DNA from: Alphaproteobacteria bacterium
GTDB lineage: Bacteria; Pseudomonadota; Alphaproteobacteria; UBA9219
NCBI GenBank assembly: GCA_009779135.1
Contig: WREW01000010.1
Span: 1 to 41,878 of the forward strand
Direction of reading: 5' to 3'
Length of the DNA stretch: 41,878 nucleotides
This document shows, piece by piece, positions 8,497-16,215 of this stretch; the first letter of the stretch is position 1, and every line of letters starts with the position of its first letter. The notes under the pieces were generated by a model. The model was not told the origin of the DNA and searched no databases. It saw only the letters and a list, made by a program, of their open reading frames with translations. Made by a program: the position numbers and the translations under genes.

Positions 8497-9015
8497 TTAC
8501 GATGGTGTAGGCGTAAGTGTGTCAGAGCGCTTTAGCTGTAGCTGTTTTTCCATCCTTTCGGGGGAGAGGAGGAGCGCGGCTATGGTTTCGGCCTGACGCT
8601 TTGTGGCGTTGTTGTGGAGGTCGAGAAGGGTTTGGGCTTGGTGGTTATTGGACAATAGGGTGGCGATTTTCTTTTGTGGGCGGTCTTTTTGGGTATAGCG
8701 GTTTTCTACTAAACTTGAGAGTTTTGTCCTTTTGGATTTACTCAAAATATTAGCCTTATGGCCATCCCATTCTTTTTGTGTTTCTATGGGAGAAGCCCAT
8801 TCCAAGCCGAAAGATGTTGAAAGTTCGCGTTGTTTTTCAACCCTAAGATCCATGTAGGCGTCCGTGATGGTTTTTACGAAGGCTGAGGATTCAAGGGGGG
8901 ATGTTAAAGTTTCGGCAAGGCGGCTAAAAAGTTTCACGGTCTTTTCCGGCGTCACGCCAGCCCGTGTTTTCCAGCTTTCCGCAACCTTTTCAAGATCTAT
9001 AAAATTATCCGTCAT
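8497..9015 (-). CDS. Array protein, intact long form, unknown function
   Basis: A 172-residue soluble, charged protein of unknown family. Its N-terminal domain (about 1-90) contains the block ITDAYMDLRVEKQRELSTSFGLEW, also seen in the split paralogue and more distantly in the two genes upstream (LTxAFxxLxxExQNxLVDFFxLKPL). A basic linker (SKSKRTKL) leads to a C-terminal helical region ending AETIAALLLSPERMEKQLQ. No cysteines, signal peptide or membrane segments are seen. It lies 11 bp upstream of the split copy, so the array is probably one transcript. It is the reference copy for reading the frameshift in its neighbour. Confidence 0.7.
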   Translation of the reverse strand: MTDNFIDLEKVAESWKTRAGVTPEKTVKLFSRLAETLTSPLESSAFVKTITDAYMDLRVEKQRELSTSFGLEWASPIETQKEWDGHKANILSKSKRTKLSSLVENRYTQKDRPQKKIATLLSNNHQAQTLLDLHNNATKRQAETIAALLLSPERMEKQLQLKRSDTLTPTPS

Positions 9016-9050
9016 TTTGATTTTCTTATCTCTGTCATGTGATCCTTTTA

Positions 9051-9362
9051 TTAAGCGGGTTGATGCTTTCTATCTAACAGCAGCCGCGCTATTTCTCTGC
9101 CTTTTGCTTTGACTTCTTCAGGCGTTGCGGCATGAAGGGGCTTCAATTTAAAAAAATCAACCAATGTGTTTTGCTGTTCATCCGGCAGGCGTATAAAGGC
9201 CATTGTTAGATGAGATGTTGGGAATACAAGATATTTACCGTCGCCCCAACATAGCATTTCAGCGTTTTCTTTGAAGCGAATGAGAGCCGCTTTTGTCGCT
9301 TTGGGCGCGGCCTGTTCGCACAGGTCAAAAGAGTTTTGGAGGTCATTAAAGGTTTTTAACAT
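9051..9362 (-). CDS. Array protein, short form, unknown function
   Basis: A 103-residue protein closely paralogous to the next gene upstream (9398-9886): SFDLC, the FKxNAxxLCW block, LTxAFxxLxxExQNxLVDFFxLKPL, and a C-terminal EVKAKGREIARLLL. Relative to that copy it lacks a central stretch of roughly 55-60 residues after KPL, so the C-terminal helix is joined almost directly to the core. The 30 bases before its ATG are nearly identical to those before the upstream copy (GAAAGGCTTTTGAA leader), showing the leader was duplicated too. Function unknown. Confidence 0.7.
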   Translation of the reverse strand: MLKTFNDLQNSFDLCEQAAPKATKAALIRFKENAEMLCWGDGKYLVFPTSHLTMAFIRLPDEQQNTLVDFFKLKPLHAATPEEVKAKGREIARLLLDRKHQPA

Positions 9363-9397
9363 TTCAAAAGCCTTTCATGGTTAGAAAGTGTTTTGGG

Positions 9398-9886
9398 TTA
9401 TCCGTTAGTAAGGGTGACGGGGGGCTTTAGCATAATGGATGCTATCTCCTTGCCTCTTGCCTTGATTTCTTTGGCATGCGTTCTTTTCAAGTCCTTGGCC
9501 AGCAGGAATTGTTTTCTCATGGTTTCTGCCTTGCCACCCATCCAAGTGGCCGTGAGGTAGAACTCGATAGGCGAGATGTTATTCCCTTTCAAGTGACTTT
9601 CCGTTTTCTGAATACATTCATCGCATTTGATTAATTTTTGGGGGGTGACGGACAAAGGCTTCAACTGGAAAAAATCAACCAATGCGTTTTGATGCTCAGT
9701 GGAGAGGCTGACGAAAGCTTTTGTTAAAGAGGCGTTTGGAAATAGAAGATCTTTCTGATCCCAGCATAGATCTTTGGCGTTTGCCTTAAAACAGCGGAGC
9801 GCCATTTGTGTTTCCATCTTTTTGGTAGCCGCGTGGCAAAGGTCAAAAGAGTCTGCAATTTTAGACAAGGATTGTACGCCGAACAT
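9398..9886 (-). CDS. Array protein, long form, unknown function
   Basis: A 162-residue soluble protein, first in the minus-strand array. The core (about 1-80) has SFDLCHAATKK, FKANAKDLCW and LVDFFQLKPL; then a CDEC motif in an extra segment absent from the short paralogue; then a helical tail AKEIKARGKEIASIML. The lone CxxC is interesting but is not backed by a second pair in this protein. A ribosome site (GAAAGG) lies about nine bases before the ATG. A strong bidirectional terminator 57 bp upstream separates it from the ribosomal operon, so the array should have its own promoter in between. I do not recognise the family. Confidence 0.7.
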   Translation of the reverse strand: MFGVQSLSKIADSFDLCHAATKKMETQMALRCFKANAKDLCWDQKDLLFPNASLTKAFVSLSTEHQNALVDFFQLKPLSVTPQKLIKCDECIQKTESHLKGNNISPIEFYLTATWMGGKAETMRKQFLLAKDLKRTHAKEIKARGKEIASIMLKPPVTLTNG

Positions 9887-9942
9887 TTCAAAAGCCTTTC
9901 GTGATTAAAGTGGGAAAAACAAGTTTTTATAGCATATAAAAA

Positions 9943-9965
9943 CCTTGTGAAACACAAGGCTTTTT
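9943..9965. terminator. Bidirectional rho-independent terminator
   Basis: CCTTGTG-AAA-CACAAGG is a perfect seven-pair stem with a three-base loop. It is followed by CTTTTTA on the plus strand; read on the minus strand it is followed by TTTTTAT, so it can end transcripts from either side. It lies 24 bp after the lipoprotein stop and should close the rpsM-rpsK-rpoA-rplQ-lipoprotein transcript. Confidence 0.8.
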
Positions 9966-9988
9966 ACTTTCATAGTAGAATCAGAGGC

Positions 9989-10315
9989 TTATTCGGCGTC
10001 AGGGCCGTTTATGCTTAGAACCCTTTGGCAGCGGGCCAAGCATCGTCTTAGATCTGCGCGGCAGTCGCCTTTGGCGCCGAACATTTTGTTGAAGATCCTG
10101 TCTTCAAAGGTTTGGCGGGTGGCAGCGTTGGTCGAGGCGCAGCGGTCAAAGTCATTGTTGCAGGCGCGGGTACAGGATTCGTTGTCCGTTTCCAGAATCG
10201 TCACCTCGCCTTGGCCGTTGCGGTAGGTCTCGTTGGATCTTTGCGCCGGTGTGCAGGCGCTAAGCGCCAAAAAGGACAGGAAAAGGGCCTTTAGGCATGC
10301 ATGTTTTCCGGTCAT
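9989..10315 (-). CDS. Small cysteine-rich lipoprotein, unknown function
   Basis: A 108-residue product with an N-terminal lipoprotein signal (basic MTGKHACLK, hydrophobic stretch, lipobox LSAC), so it is probably membrane-anchored in the periplasm. The mature part has six further cysteines in a regular pattern (CTRACNNDFDRC and CRADLRRCLARC), which suggests disulfides or metal binding. The frame extends farther upstream, but the ATG at 10315 has a GAGAGGG ribosome site and starts the signal peptide. It follows rplQ by 37 bp and precedes the operon terminator, so it appears to be co-transcribed with ribosomal genes. Family not recognised. Confidence 0.65.
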   Translation of the reverse strand: MTGKHACLKALFLSFLALSACTPAQRSNETYRNGQGEVTILETDNESCTRACNNDFDRCASTNAATRQTFEDRIFNKMFGAKGDCRADLRRCLARCQRVLSINGPDAE

Positions 10316-10352
10316 AAAGGCCCTCTCTCTAAGCAGTGATTCCTGCGTCAGT

Positions 10353-10796
10353 TTAAGGGGCGGACGCCTCCGGCGCAAGCGCTTCATCGAGCGCTTCATC
10401 CTTCTGTATGGGGCCGCTGTCTTTGCCTTTGGCCTCAACATCGCGATCCATCAGCTCGATATAGGCCATGGGTGCGGCGTCACCATAGCGGAAGCCGGCC
10501 TTTAAAACGCGCGTATAACCGCCCGCGCGCGCCTTGTAGCGTTCGGCAATCACTGTGAAAAGCTTGGCCACGACAGCGTCATCCCGCAGAAAGGCAAAGG
10601 CGCGGCGGCGATCCGCCAGCGTGCCTTTTTTGCCGAGGGTAATCATGCGCTCGGCCACCGCGCGCAGGTCTTTGGCTTTGGGGAGTGTGGTTTTGATCTG
10701 CTCGTGCTTAATCAGTGCGCAGACCATATTGGCAAACATCGCCCGCCGGTGGCTTGTTGTGACGTTGAGTTTGCGGCCTCTTACTTTATGACGCAT
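10353..10796 (-). CDS. rplQ: 50S ribosomal protein L17
   Basis: Large-subunit ribosomal protein. The 147-residue product begins with the diagnostic [20 protein letters not shown] and continues with [18 protein letters not shown] and [26 protein letters not shown]-terminal acidic and alanine-rich tail of about 25 residues extends past the conserved core, common in alphaproteobacteria. The frame can be read 26 codons further upstream, but the family starts at this MRHK. It is downstream of rpoA, as usual. Confidence 0.96.
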   Translation of the reverse strand: MRHKVRGRKLNVTTSHRRAMFANMVCALIKHEQIKTTLPKAKDLRAVAERMITLGKKGTLADRRRAFAFLRDDAVVAKLFTVIAERYKARAGGYTRVLKAGFRYGDAAPMAYIELMDRDVEAKGKDSGPIQKDEALDEALAPEASAP

Positions 10797-10898
10797 GACG
10801 ATGTTTCCTTTCCTTTTCGTTGTCCCCTGTGATGTGCAGGAGAGGATTGATTGTCCTTTGGCGCTGACCTGCATTCAGTATCAGCGCGCTGTGTTATA

Positions 10899-11915
10899 TT
10901 AAAACGGCTCTTCAAGCTTTCTGGCCAGATCTTCGATATTTTCAGGCGGCCAGTTGGGGATTTGAAGGCCAAGACTCAGGCCCATTTGCTGGAGAACCTC
11001 TTTGATCTCGTTCAAGCTCTTGCGGCCAAAGTTCGGGGTGCGCAGCATCTCGCTCTCGGTCTTTTGAACAAGATCGCCTATATAAACGATGTTGTCGTTC
11101 TTCAGGCAGTTGGCTGAGCGGACTGAAAGCTCCAGCTCATCCACCTTACGCAGAAGATGGCGGTTGAAGGGCAGGTCGCTTGCCGTTTGCTCCTGCGCTT
11201 GTGCGGCGCGGGGTTCTTCGAAGTTGATAAGCAGCTGCAGCTGATCTTGCAGGATACGCGCGGCCACGGCCACGGCGTCCTCGGGCGTCACCGAGCCGTC
11301 TGTTTCCACTTCCAGCGTGAGCTTGTCATAGTCCGTCACCTGTCCCACGCGGCTGTTATCAACCTTGTAGGAGACTTTGCGCACCGGACTGAAAAGAGCA
11401 TCGACAGGAATCAAACCGATCGGCGTGTCTTCCTTGCGCAGCGTGGCGGCCGAGACATAGCCTTTGCCTGTTTCAACCATCATTTCCATATTCAGATGCG
11501 CCTGACGATCCAGATTACAGATCACGAGATCGGGATTCATGATCTCAATATCAGAGCCCGTTTCAATCTGGCTGGCCAGAACTTCACCCGGGCCTTGCAC
11601 GCGCAGGCGGATCTTGCGCGGCTGGTCTGTGTGCATGCGCAGCGCCAGACTTTTGATGTTCAGGATGATGTCGGTGACGTCTTCGCGCACGCCCGGGACG
11701 GACGAAAACTCATGCAGCACGCCTTCAATCTGAATGGACGTCACAGCCGCCCCTTGCAGCGAAGACAGCAAGATACGGCGCAGGGCATTGCCCAGCGTCG
11801 TGCCAAAACCACGCTCCAACGGCTCAACAACAAGCGTGCCGAAATGACCCGGATCATCAGAGGCCATGACTTGTTTATTTGCCTGAATGAGCGCTTTCCA
11901 ATTTTTCTGCAACAC
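10899..11915 (-). CDS. rpoA: DNA-directed RNA polymerase alpha subunit
   Basis: Scaffold of RNA polymerase assembly and contact point for promoter UP elements and activators. The 338-residue product has the N-terminal dimerisation domain ([29 protein letters not shown]) and the C-terminal domain ([32 protein letters not shown]). It starts at a GTG with a GAGG ribosome site nine bases upstream. The order rpsM-rpsK-rpoA-rplQ is canonical. Confidence 0.97.
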   Translation of the reverse strand: MLQKNWKALIQANKQVMASDDPGHFGTLVVEPLERGFGTTLGNALRRILLSSLQGAAVTSIQIEGVLHEFSSVPGVREDVTDIILNIKSLALRMHTDQPRKIRLRVQGPGEVLASQIETGSDIEIMNPDLVICNLDRQAHLNMEMMVETGKGYVSAATLRKEDTPIGLIPVDALFSPVRKVSYKVDNSRVGQVTDYDKLTLEVETDGSVTPEDAVAVAARILQDQLQLLINFEEPRAAQAQEQTASDLPFNRHLLRKVDELELSVRSANCLKNDNIVYIGDLVQKTESEMLRTPNFGRKSLNEIKEVLQQMGLSLGLQIPNWPPENIEDLARKLEEPF

Positions 11916-11973
11916 GGATCAACCTCATTGTGGTTCGAGAAAAAGAAAAATAAAACCTGTATCAATACATCCC

Positions 11974-12384
11974 TTAGACGCGGCGGCGTTTACGGGGACG
12001 CACGCCGTTGTGTGGAATGGGCGTGACATCCCGAATTGTTGTAACGGTAAAACCGACAGACTGCAGAGCGCGCAAGGCTGACTCGCGGCCTGAGCCCGGG
12101 CCTTTGACCTCAACCTCGACCGTGCGCATGCCGTGCTCCATCGCTTTCTTGCCGGCATCTTCGGCTGCCATCTGCGCCGCATAGGGCGTTGATTTGCGCG
12201 AGCCTTTGAATCCCATCAATCCCGAAGACGACCAAGAAATCGTATTGCCCTGCGAGTCAGAGATCGTGACGATTGTGTTGTTGAATGTCGCGTTAACATG
12301 AGCAACGCCGCTGACGATATTTTTCCTTTCGCGGCGGCGAAGACGGGAAGCTGCTGCTGCTTTTCCCTTTTTTTCCTTTGCCAT
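11974..12384 (-). CDS. rpsK: 30S ribosomal protein S11
   Basis: Small-subunit ribosomal protein of the platform. The 136-residue product has the conserved [39 protein letters not shown] and the C-terminal [17 protein letters not shown] short lysine/alanine-rich N-terminal extension is normal for the group. It lies 68 bp after rpsM and 58 bp before rpoA. Confidence 0.97.
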   Translation of the reverse strand: MAKEKKGKAAAASRLRRRERKNIVSGVAHVNATFNNTIVTISDSQGNTISWSSSGLMGFKGSRKSTPYAAQMAAEDAGKKAMEHGMRTVEVEVKGPGSGRESALRALQSVGFTVTTIRDVTPIPHNGVRPRKRRRV

Positions 12385-12452
12385 GGACTTCTCTACTTTC
12401 TTTGCTTTAAAACAATGTCAAACCGATAGCGCTTATCAAGCACTCTTTATGC

Positions 12453-12833
12453 CTAGCGGCGTGTGGCAATCTTCTTGCCGGCGATCGCCTTGGCGGGCCC
12501 TTTGCGCGTGCGCGCGTTGGTGTGCGTGCGCTGGCCGCGAACCGGCAGACCTTTGCGGTGACGCAGGCCGCGATAGCAACCAAGATCCATCAGGCGCTTG
12601 ATGTTCATCGAAACATCACGGCGAAGATCGCCTTCGACCTTATAGTTCTTGTCGATATCTTCGCGGACACGGAGGATTTCGGATTCTGTGAGTTGGTTGA
12701 CGCGCTTGACCGGATCGATACCCGTGCGCCCGCATATCAAAAGCGAACGTGCGGGGCCTATTCCATAGATGTAACGCAATGCAATGTGCAGGGGCTTGCC
12801 TGCCGGGATATTAACGCCTGCAATACGGGCCAC
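12453..12833 (-). CDS. rpsM: 30S ribosomal protein S13
   Basis: Small-subunit head protein contacting the large subunit. The 126-residue product starts [13 protein letters not shown] and contains the helix-two-turn-helix region and the conserved C-terminal block [24 protein letters not shown]. The start is a GTG with an AGGAGA ribosome site about eight bases before it. It is normally preceded closely by adk; here a three-gene signalling cassette and a 424-bp spacer with its own promoter intervene. Confidence 0.96.
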   Translation of the reverse strand: MARIAGVNIPAGKPLHIALRYIYGIGPARSLLICGRTGIDPVKRVNQLTESEILRVREDIDKNYKVEGDLRRDVSMNIKRLMDLGCYRGLRHRKGLPVRGQRTHTNARTRKGPAKAIAGKKIATRR

Positions 12834-13257
12834 TTCGGCTTCTCCTGTTTTAAAACGACCGGTTCAAACGCTTCCTCACTTTCGCATGTGCGAACGAAGA
12901 AGCTCCCAGTCCTTAGGATGTTTTGTTTTTCAAACCATCCGCTCTTTTGTGTGGATTATTTTTTGTGCCATGCCGTCTTTTTTGCAAACACAAGAACGAC
13001 ATGGCATTTCCTCACACCGTGAGGCCATGGTCGTTTAGCGATTACAGGGTAAGACCTTCTCCTATGGCTCAAAGCCTCCCACACGAGGCTAAGGGGCGCA
13101 GTATAGGCCAAGCGCCACGGGAGTCAAGCGCTGTAAGAATGATTTCAAACAATTTTGTCAACCCCTTTTTTGTCCGGATCGGAGGGGGCAGGAGGGCTAA
13201 AGCGCGTTTGGGGCAAAAATCTACTTAACCCATTGAAAACACGATAAAATCTTCTTT
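12834..13257 (-). promoter_or_regulatory. Leader region upstream of rpsM
   Basis: A 424-bp gene-free stretch between the kinase stop and rpsM. Read on the minus strand it holds a good promoter at 13127-13100 and another TTGACA at 13161-13156 with a poor -10, then a long leader. The leader contains a six-pair hairpin, CCTCAC-ACC-GTGAGG (13010-13024), and a longer imperfect inverted repeat with TGCCATG at 12967-12973 and CATGGCA at 13001-13007. The structure could be a ribosomal-protein autoregulatory site, but I cannot match it to a known one. No credible gene lies here on either strand. Confidence 0.45.
13100..13127 (-). promoter_or_regulatory. Predicted sigma70-type promoter for rpsM operon
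   Basis: On the minus strand TTGACT (13127-13122), a 16-bp spacer and TATACT (13105-13100) match the housekeeping consensus at five of six positions in each box. Transcription would start near 13093 and run through rpsM, rpsK, rpoA, rplQ and the lipoprotein gene. Its position downstream of the kinase gene means the ribosomal genes need not rely on readthrough from the signalling cassette. Confidence 0.6.
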
Positions 13258-15033
13258 TTATGATGCTGCGGAGGCTTGGACATCCTGAATAAAGAAGTTT
13301 TCATAAACCCCGTAGGGAATGCGGATATCGAAGGATGTTCCTTTGTAGAGCTCTGCATGAACCCGCATGGTGCCGTTTAATTTCTTGACTTCCATCTGCA
13401 CGGCTTCAAGCCCTATGCCACGGCCAGAGATGTCGGTCACCGTATCCGATGTTGAGAAGTTCCAAGAAAAGACGTGCTGGATCACTTCCTCATCATTTTC
13501 AAACTGCCAGGGGCCATCCGGATCCGTGCTTGAGAGTTTGGCGCGTACCCGCGCGGGATCAATGCCGTTGCCGTCATCGGTAATCACAATCTGCAGCATG
13601 TCGCCCTTATCGCCCGCGCCTTTGAGGATATGCGTGGCGATGGTGACTTGTCCGGCGGCGTCTTTGCTGCGCGCAAGCCTTGTGACCGGCGATTCAATGC
13701 CGTGGTCAACAATATTGCGGCAGACATGGGTGAGGGAAAAGATAAACTCCTGCATAGGCCGCGTGAGAACATGAGGATTTTCGCCTTCGTACTGGATAGG
13801 CTTGATTTGCTTTTCCAGCATGGAGGCAAGCTCACGCATTTCCCGCTCAAACGTATGGAAGCAATCGCGGATGGGCACAGCGGCAATAGACCACAGATAG
13901 CTGTTCACAACTTTCGGGTCGGCTTTCATCTCGATCATTTGATTTGCAAACGCATAAATCTCATCCTCGCCGATTTCGCGGACATTGCCGCGCCATTCAT
14001 ATTCGGTGCCGATAAGGTTGCTTACCTCATCTTTAACGCGGCGCAGTGCGTCGCCGATGTTCTGGCGGACAGTGGAAAGTCTTCCCAGAAACTCTTCATC
14101 CGTTGTGACGGTCGGGTCGCGCAGATCATTCTCTGCCGCGTGCATCACTTCGCCGAAATCAATAAGGTTGAACTGCTTGACGGTGGCTTTGAGCGTGTGA
14201 ACCTGTCTTTGCAGGCGCGCCGCGTCTTTAAGGCCGACCCCTTGTTTTGCAGATGATTCAAGAAACTCACGGACATGGATGAGTGTGGTTTGGAACTGAT
14301 TGCGATCCTTAAAGATCCTGCAGATCATTTCAGCAAAGTTTTGCTGACGCTTAGCGGCTTCGCGCGCGGCGTATTCTTCGGTCTGGTCTGTGGCAATCAT
14401 CACGACCTGAACAAGCTCATCGTTCTTGCCGTAGATGGGGTTATAGACCAAAGCCACGCGCCGACCATGTGTATGCGGGAAATAGTCAGGGAAAAACCGG
14501 ATGACATCATCAAAGCTTAGCGCCTGATCGGGTTCGAAAAGAACATTGATCCATTCCTGAAAGCCGGCCTTTTCTTCTTCCGGTGTGCGCAGGACATCCA
14601 GAATATTTTTGCCCGAAGGAGTCGTTTCAAGAAGATCCAGACAGGCTTGCGAATAAATGGGCCCGACCTCGCCGCTTTTTGTGAAGAAAAGGAATCCCTG
14701 CCCGAGCGAGTTGACAAGCACTTCCGTCATCCGCGCCTGGTCCGTCATATGCTTATGCACGCGGAGGTTCACGATATAGAGCCCTGTGATCCCCGCAAAA
14801 GAGGCCATCGTCATAACCCAGAACGCCCAGAGCTGCGTCACCGGCGGACGGTCGAAAACAGGAAGGGAAACCGCCGCCAGTAGCATGAGGACAATCGCCG
14901 CCATGCCGGCAAGCGAGGTATGGATGACATCAACGTGACGGACGGCTTCCGTTAAAACGGCATCATTGCGCGCGCCGCGCGTGGCGGCTGGCGGGGTTTG
15001 TATAAAATCGTCTGCGCTAATATCTTCTGTCAT
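13258..15033 (-). CDS. Membrane-anchored CheA-like histidine kinase with PAS and Hpt-like domains
   Basis: A 591-residue sensor kinase. Two membrane segments (about 41-60 and 68-90) precede a PAS-like domain (about 105-220, ending in the VVMIATDQTEE linker). An Hpt-like helical domain follows with His279 in QVHTLKATVKQF, then a CheA-type ATPase domain: N box THVCRNIVDHGIES (about 435-448), G1 DDGNGID (486-492) and G2 SGRGIGLEAVQ. The phosphorylated histidine is inside the Hpt-like domain, before the ATPase domain, as in CheA, but there is no CheW-like coupling domain and the protein carries its own sensor. It is last in a minus-strand cassette after CheY-like and CheX-like genes, which are its likely partners. 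The signal sensed is unknown. Confidence 0.8.
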   Translation of the reverse strand: MTEDISADDFIQTPPAATRGARNDAVLTEAVRHVDVIHTSLAGMAAIVLMLLAAVSLPVFDRPPVTQLWAFWVMTMASFAGITGLYIVNLRVHKHMTDQARMTEVLVNSLGQGFLFFTKSGEVGPIYSQACLDLLETTPSGKNILDVLRTPEEEKAGFQEWINVLFEPDQALSFDDVIRFFPDYFPHTHGRRVALVYNPIYGKNDELVQVVMIATDQTEEYAAREAAKRQQNFAEMICRIFKDRNQFQTTLIHVREFLESSAKQGVGLKDAARLQRQVHTLKATVKQFNLIDFGEVMHAAENDLRDPTVTTDEEFLGRLSTVRQNIGDALRRVKDEVSNLIGTEYEWRGNVREIGEDEIYAFANQMIEMKADPKVVNSYLWSIAAVPIRDCFHTFEREMRELASMLEKQIKPIQYEGENPHVLTRPMQEFIFSLTHVCRNIVDHGIESPVTRLARSKDAAGQVTIATHILKGAGDKGDMLQIVITDDGNGIDPARVRAKLSSTDPDGPWQFENDEEVIQHVFSWNFSTSDTVTDISGRGIGLEAVQMEVKKLNGTMRVHAELYKGTSFDIRIPYGVYENFFIQDVQASAAS

Positions 15034-15062
15034 CGTTTCCTACTCGGGGATGGGAAGATTTA

Positions 15063-15581
15063 TCAGGAACTCTTTGCTATAGGACTGTCATCTTTGCTGT
15101 TACCGTAAAGGGCGACATGAACTTGGAAAAGCTGCCCGTCAAGGTAAAAGGGCACGATCATGTAAGGGCCGCGATGGAACTGGCTGACAAAATGGCCTTT
15201 GCCCGTCACAACGCTCGGAATGCCGAGCTTTAGGCCGTAGCCGCGTTTGTTCAGCTGTGTTTTGATCTGGCCGAAGATCATGTTGGTGATCTCGCCCACC
15301 GCATCGACCGTCATTTCGCGCGTGACGGATACAGCATTGCCCACAACGCGCGGCAGAAGATCGCGCACCGTTTCAAAAGTCATGCACAGGGTCATCGTAC
15401 CTTCAAGCCCTTCCTGCACAAGCGCGATCACGCCGGAAACATCGCCCACAAGCGAGACCATGCCGCGACCGATTTCAGGTTGCCCCGGGACAACTTCCAC
15501 GCCAAATGTCGTTGAAAGCGCGGCTTTGACGGCGGCAGCTATCTCATGTGACAAATGTTCATCAAGTTTCAGATTTTGCAT
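15063..15581 (-). CDS. cheX: CheX-like chemotaxis phosphatase
   Basis: A 172-residue cytosolic protein of the CheC/CheX/FliY phosphatase superfamily, which removes phosphate from CheY. The active motif is visible as DAVGEITNMIFGQIKTQL, with Glu97 and Asn100 as the catalytic pair; only one copy is present, as in CheX. An upstream in-frame ATG adds six residues, but the ATG at 15581 has an AGGAG ribosome site at good spacing. It lies between the CheY-like and kinase genes, so its substrate is most likely that receiver. No flagellar or MCP genes are near. Confidence 0.78.
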   Translation of the reverse strand: MQNLKLDEHLSHEIAAAVKAALSTTFGVEVVPGQPEIGRGMVSLVGDVSGVIALVQEGLEGTMTLCMTFETVRDLLPRVVGNAVSVTREMTVDAVGEITNMIFGQIKTQLNKRGYGLKLGIPSVVTGKGHFVSQFHRGPYMIVPFYLDGQLFQVHVALYGNSKDDSPIAKSS

Positions 15582-15611
15582 CAATCTCCTCACGCACATC
15601 TTTTTAAGAGC

Positions 15612-16046
15612 TTAGCGCAGGCTCGCGCTTTTCTGCCGACGCCTTTGAATCCACTGGTAAATCTCAACGAGTTTTTTGCTGAGATCGCCGGGGGATACGG
15701 GCTTTATGATGTATGAGGTTGCGCCGGCTTTAATGGCTTTCATGATGTTTTGTTGTTCTGATTCCGCCGTAAGCATGACGAAGGCTGTTTCCTCATATTC
15801 AGGAAGATTGCGGAAATAGCTCAGCACCTCAAGTCCCGAAACAGTAGGCATGTTCCAGTCAAGAAAAACGATGTCGTAAGGCTGGTTGACTTCTTTGGCT
15901 TTTTGCACCATGTCGATGGCTTCGTTGCCGTCGGCTGCTGTTTGGATGTTGGTGACTTTTGCTTCCTGAAGCGTGTTGCGCACAAATTGACGCACCAGAA
16001 AATGGTCATCCGCAATGAGAATCTTGAGTTGCGATAGTTGACTCAC
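15612..16046 (-). CDS. Single-domain response regulator, CheY-like
   Basis: A 144-residue stand-alone receiver. Acidic pair DD (13-14), phospho-acceptor Asp63 in VFLDWNMP, Thr93 in MLTAES and Lys115 in IIKPV are all present. There is no output domain, only a short basic tail (RRRQKSASLR). The frame extends 29 codons upstream, but the GTG at 16046 has a strong GGGGAG ribosome site and begins at the normal receiver boundary. It is the first gene of the cassette after adk. It probably takes phosphate from the CheA-like kinase and loses it through the CheX-like protein. Confidence 0.85.
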   Translation of the reverse strand: MSQLSQLKILIADDHFLVRQFVRNTLQEAKVTNIQTAADGNEAIDMVQKAKEVNQPYDIVFLDWNMPTVSGLEVLSYFRNLPEYEETAFVMLTAESEQQNIMKAIKAGATSYIIKPVSPGDLSKKLVEIYQWIQRRRQKSASLR

Positions 16047-16141
16047 ATTTTTTCTCCCCAGTTGACAGACCTGATTCCGAATCGACCCCGTGCAGTCTTT
16101 GGAAGAAGACAGCACCTCTTCGGTTTTTCGCACAAATATAT

Positions 16142-16164
16142 TGCCGTATGGTTAAAATACGGCA
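16142..16164 (-). terminator. Hairpin between adk and the cheY-like gene
   Basis: TGCCGTAT and ATACGGCA form a perfect eight-pair stem with a seven-base loop, 52 bp after the adk stop in the direction of transcription. It is followed on the minus strand by ATATATTTGTG rather than a clean T-run, so it may be a partial terminator or processing site separating secY-adk from the signalling cassette. Confidence 0.45.
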
Positions 16165-16215
16165 CACGCAGCGATCAAAAATCAGCTGGCGCCGGCTGCG
16201 GAAGGGAAGGAATTA

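Noticed and set aside
7971-9886. Toxin-antitoxin system
   Set aside because: The small paired genes suggested it, but all four are related to each other and none resembles a toxin or antitoxin family I know.
11157-12026. 289-codon plus-strand frame opposite rpoA
   Set aside because: Histidine- and arginine-rich complement of rpoA; no start signal.
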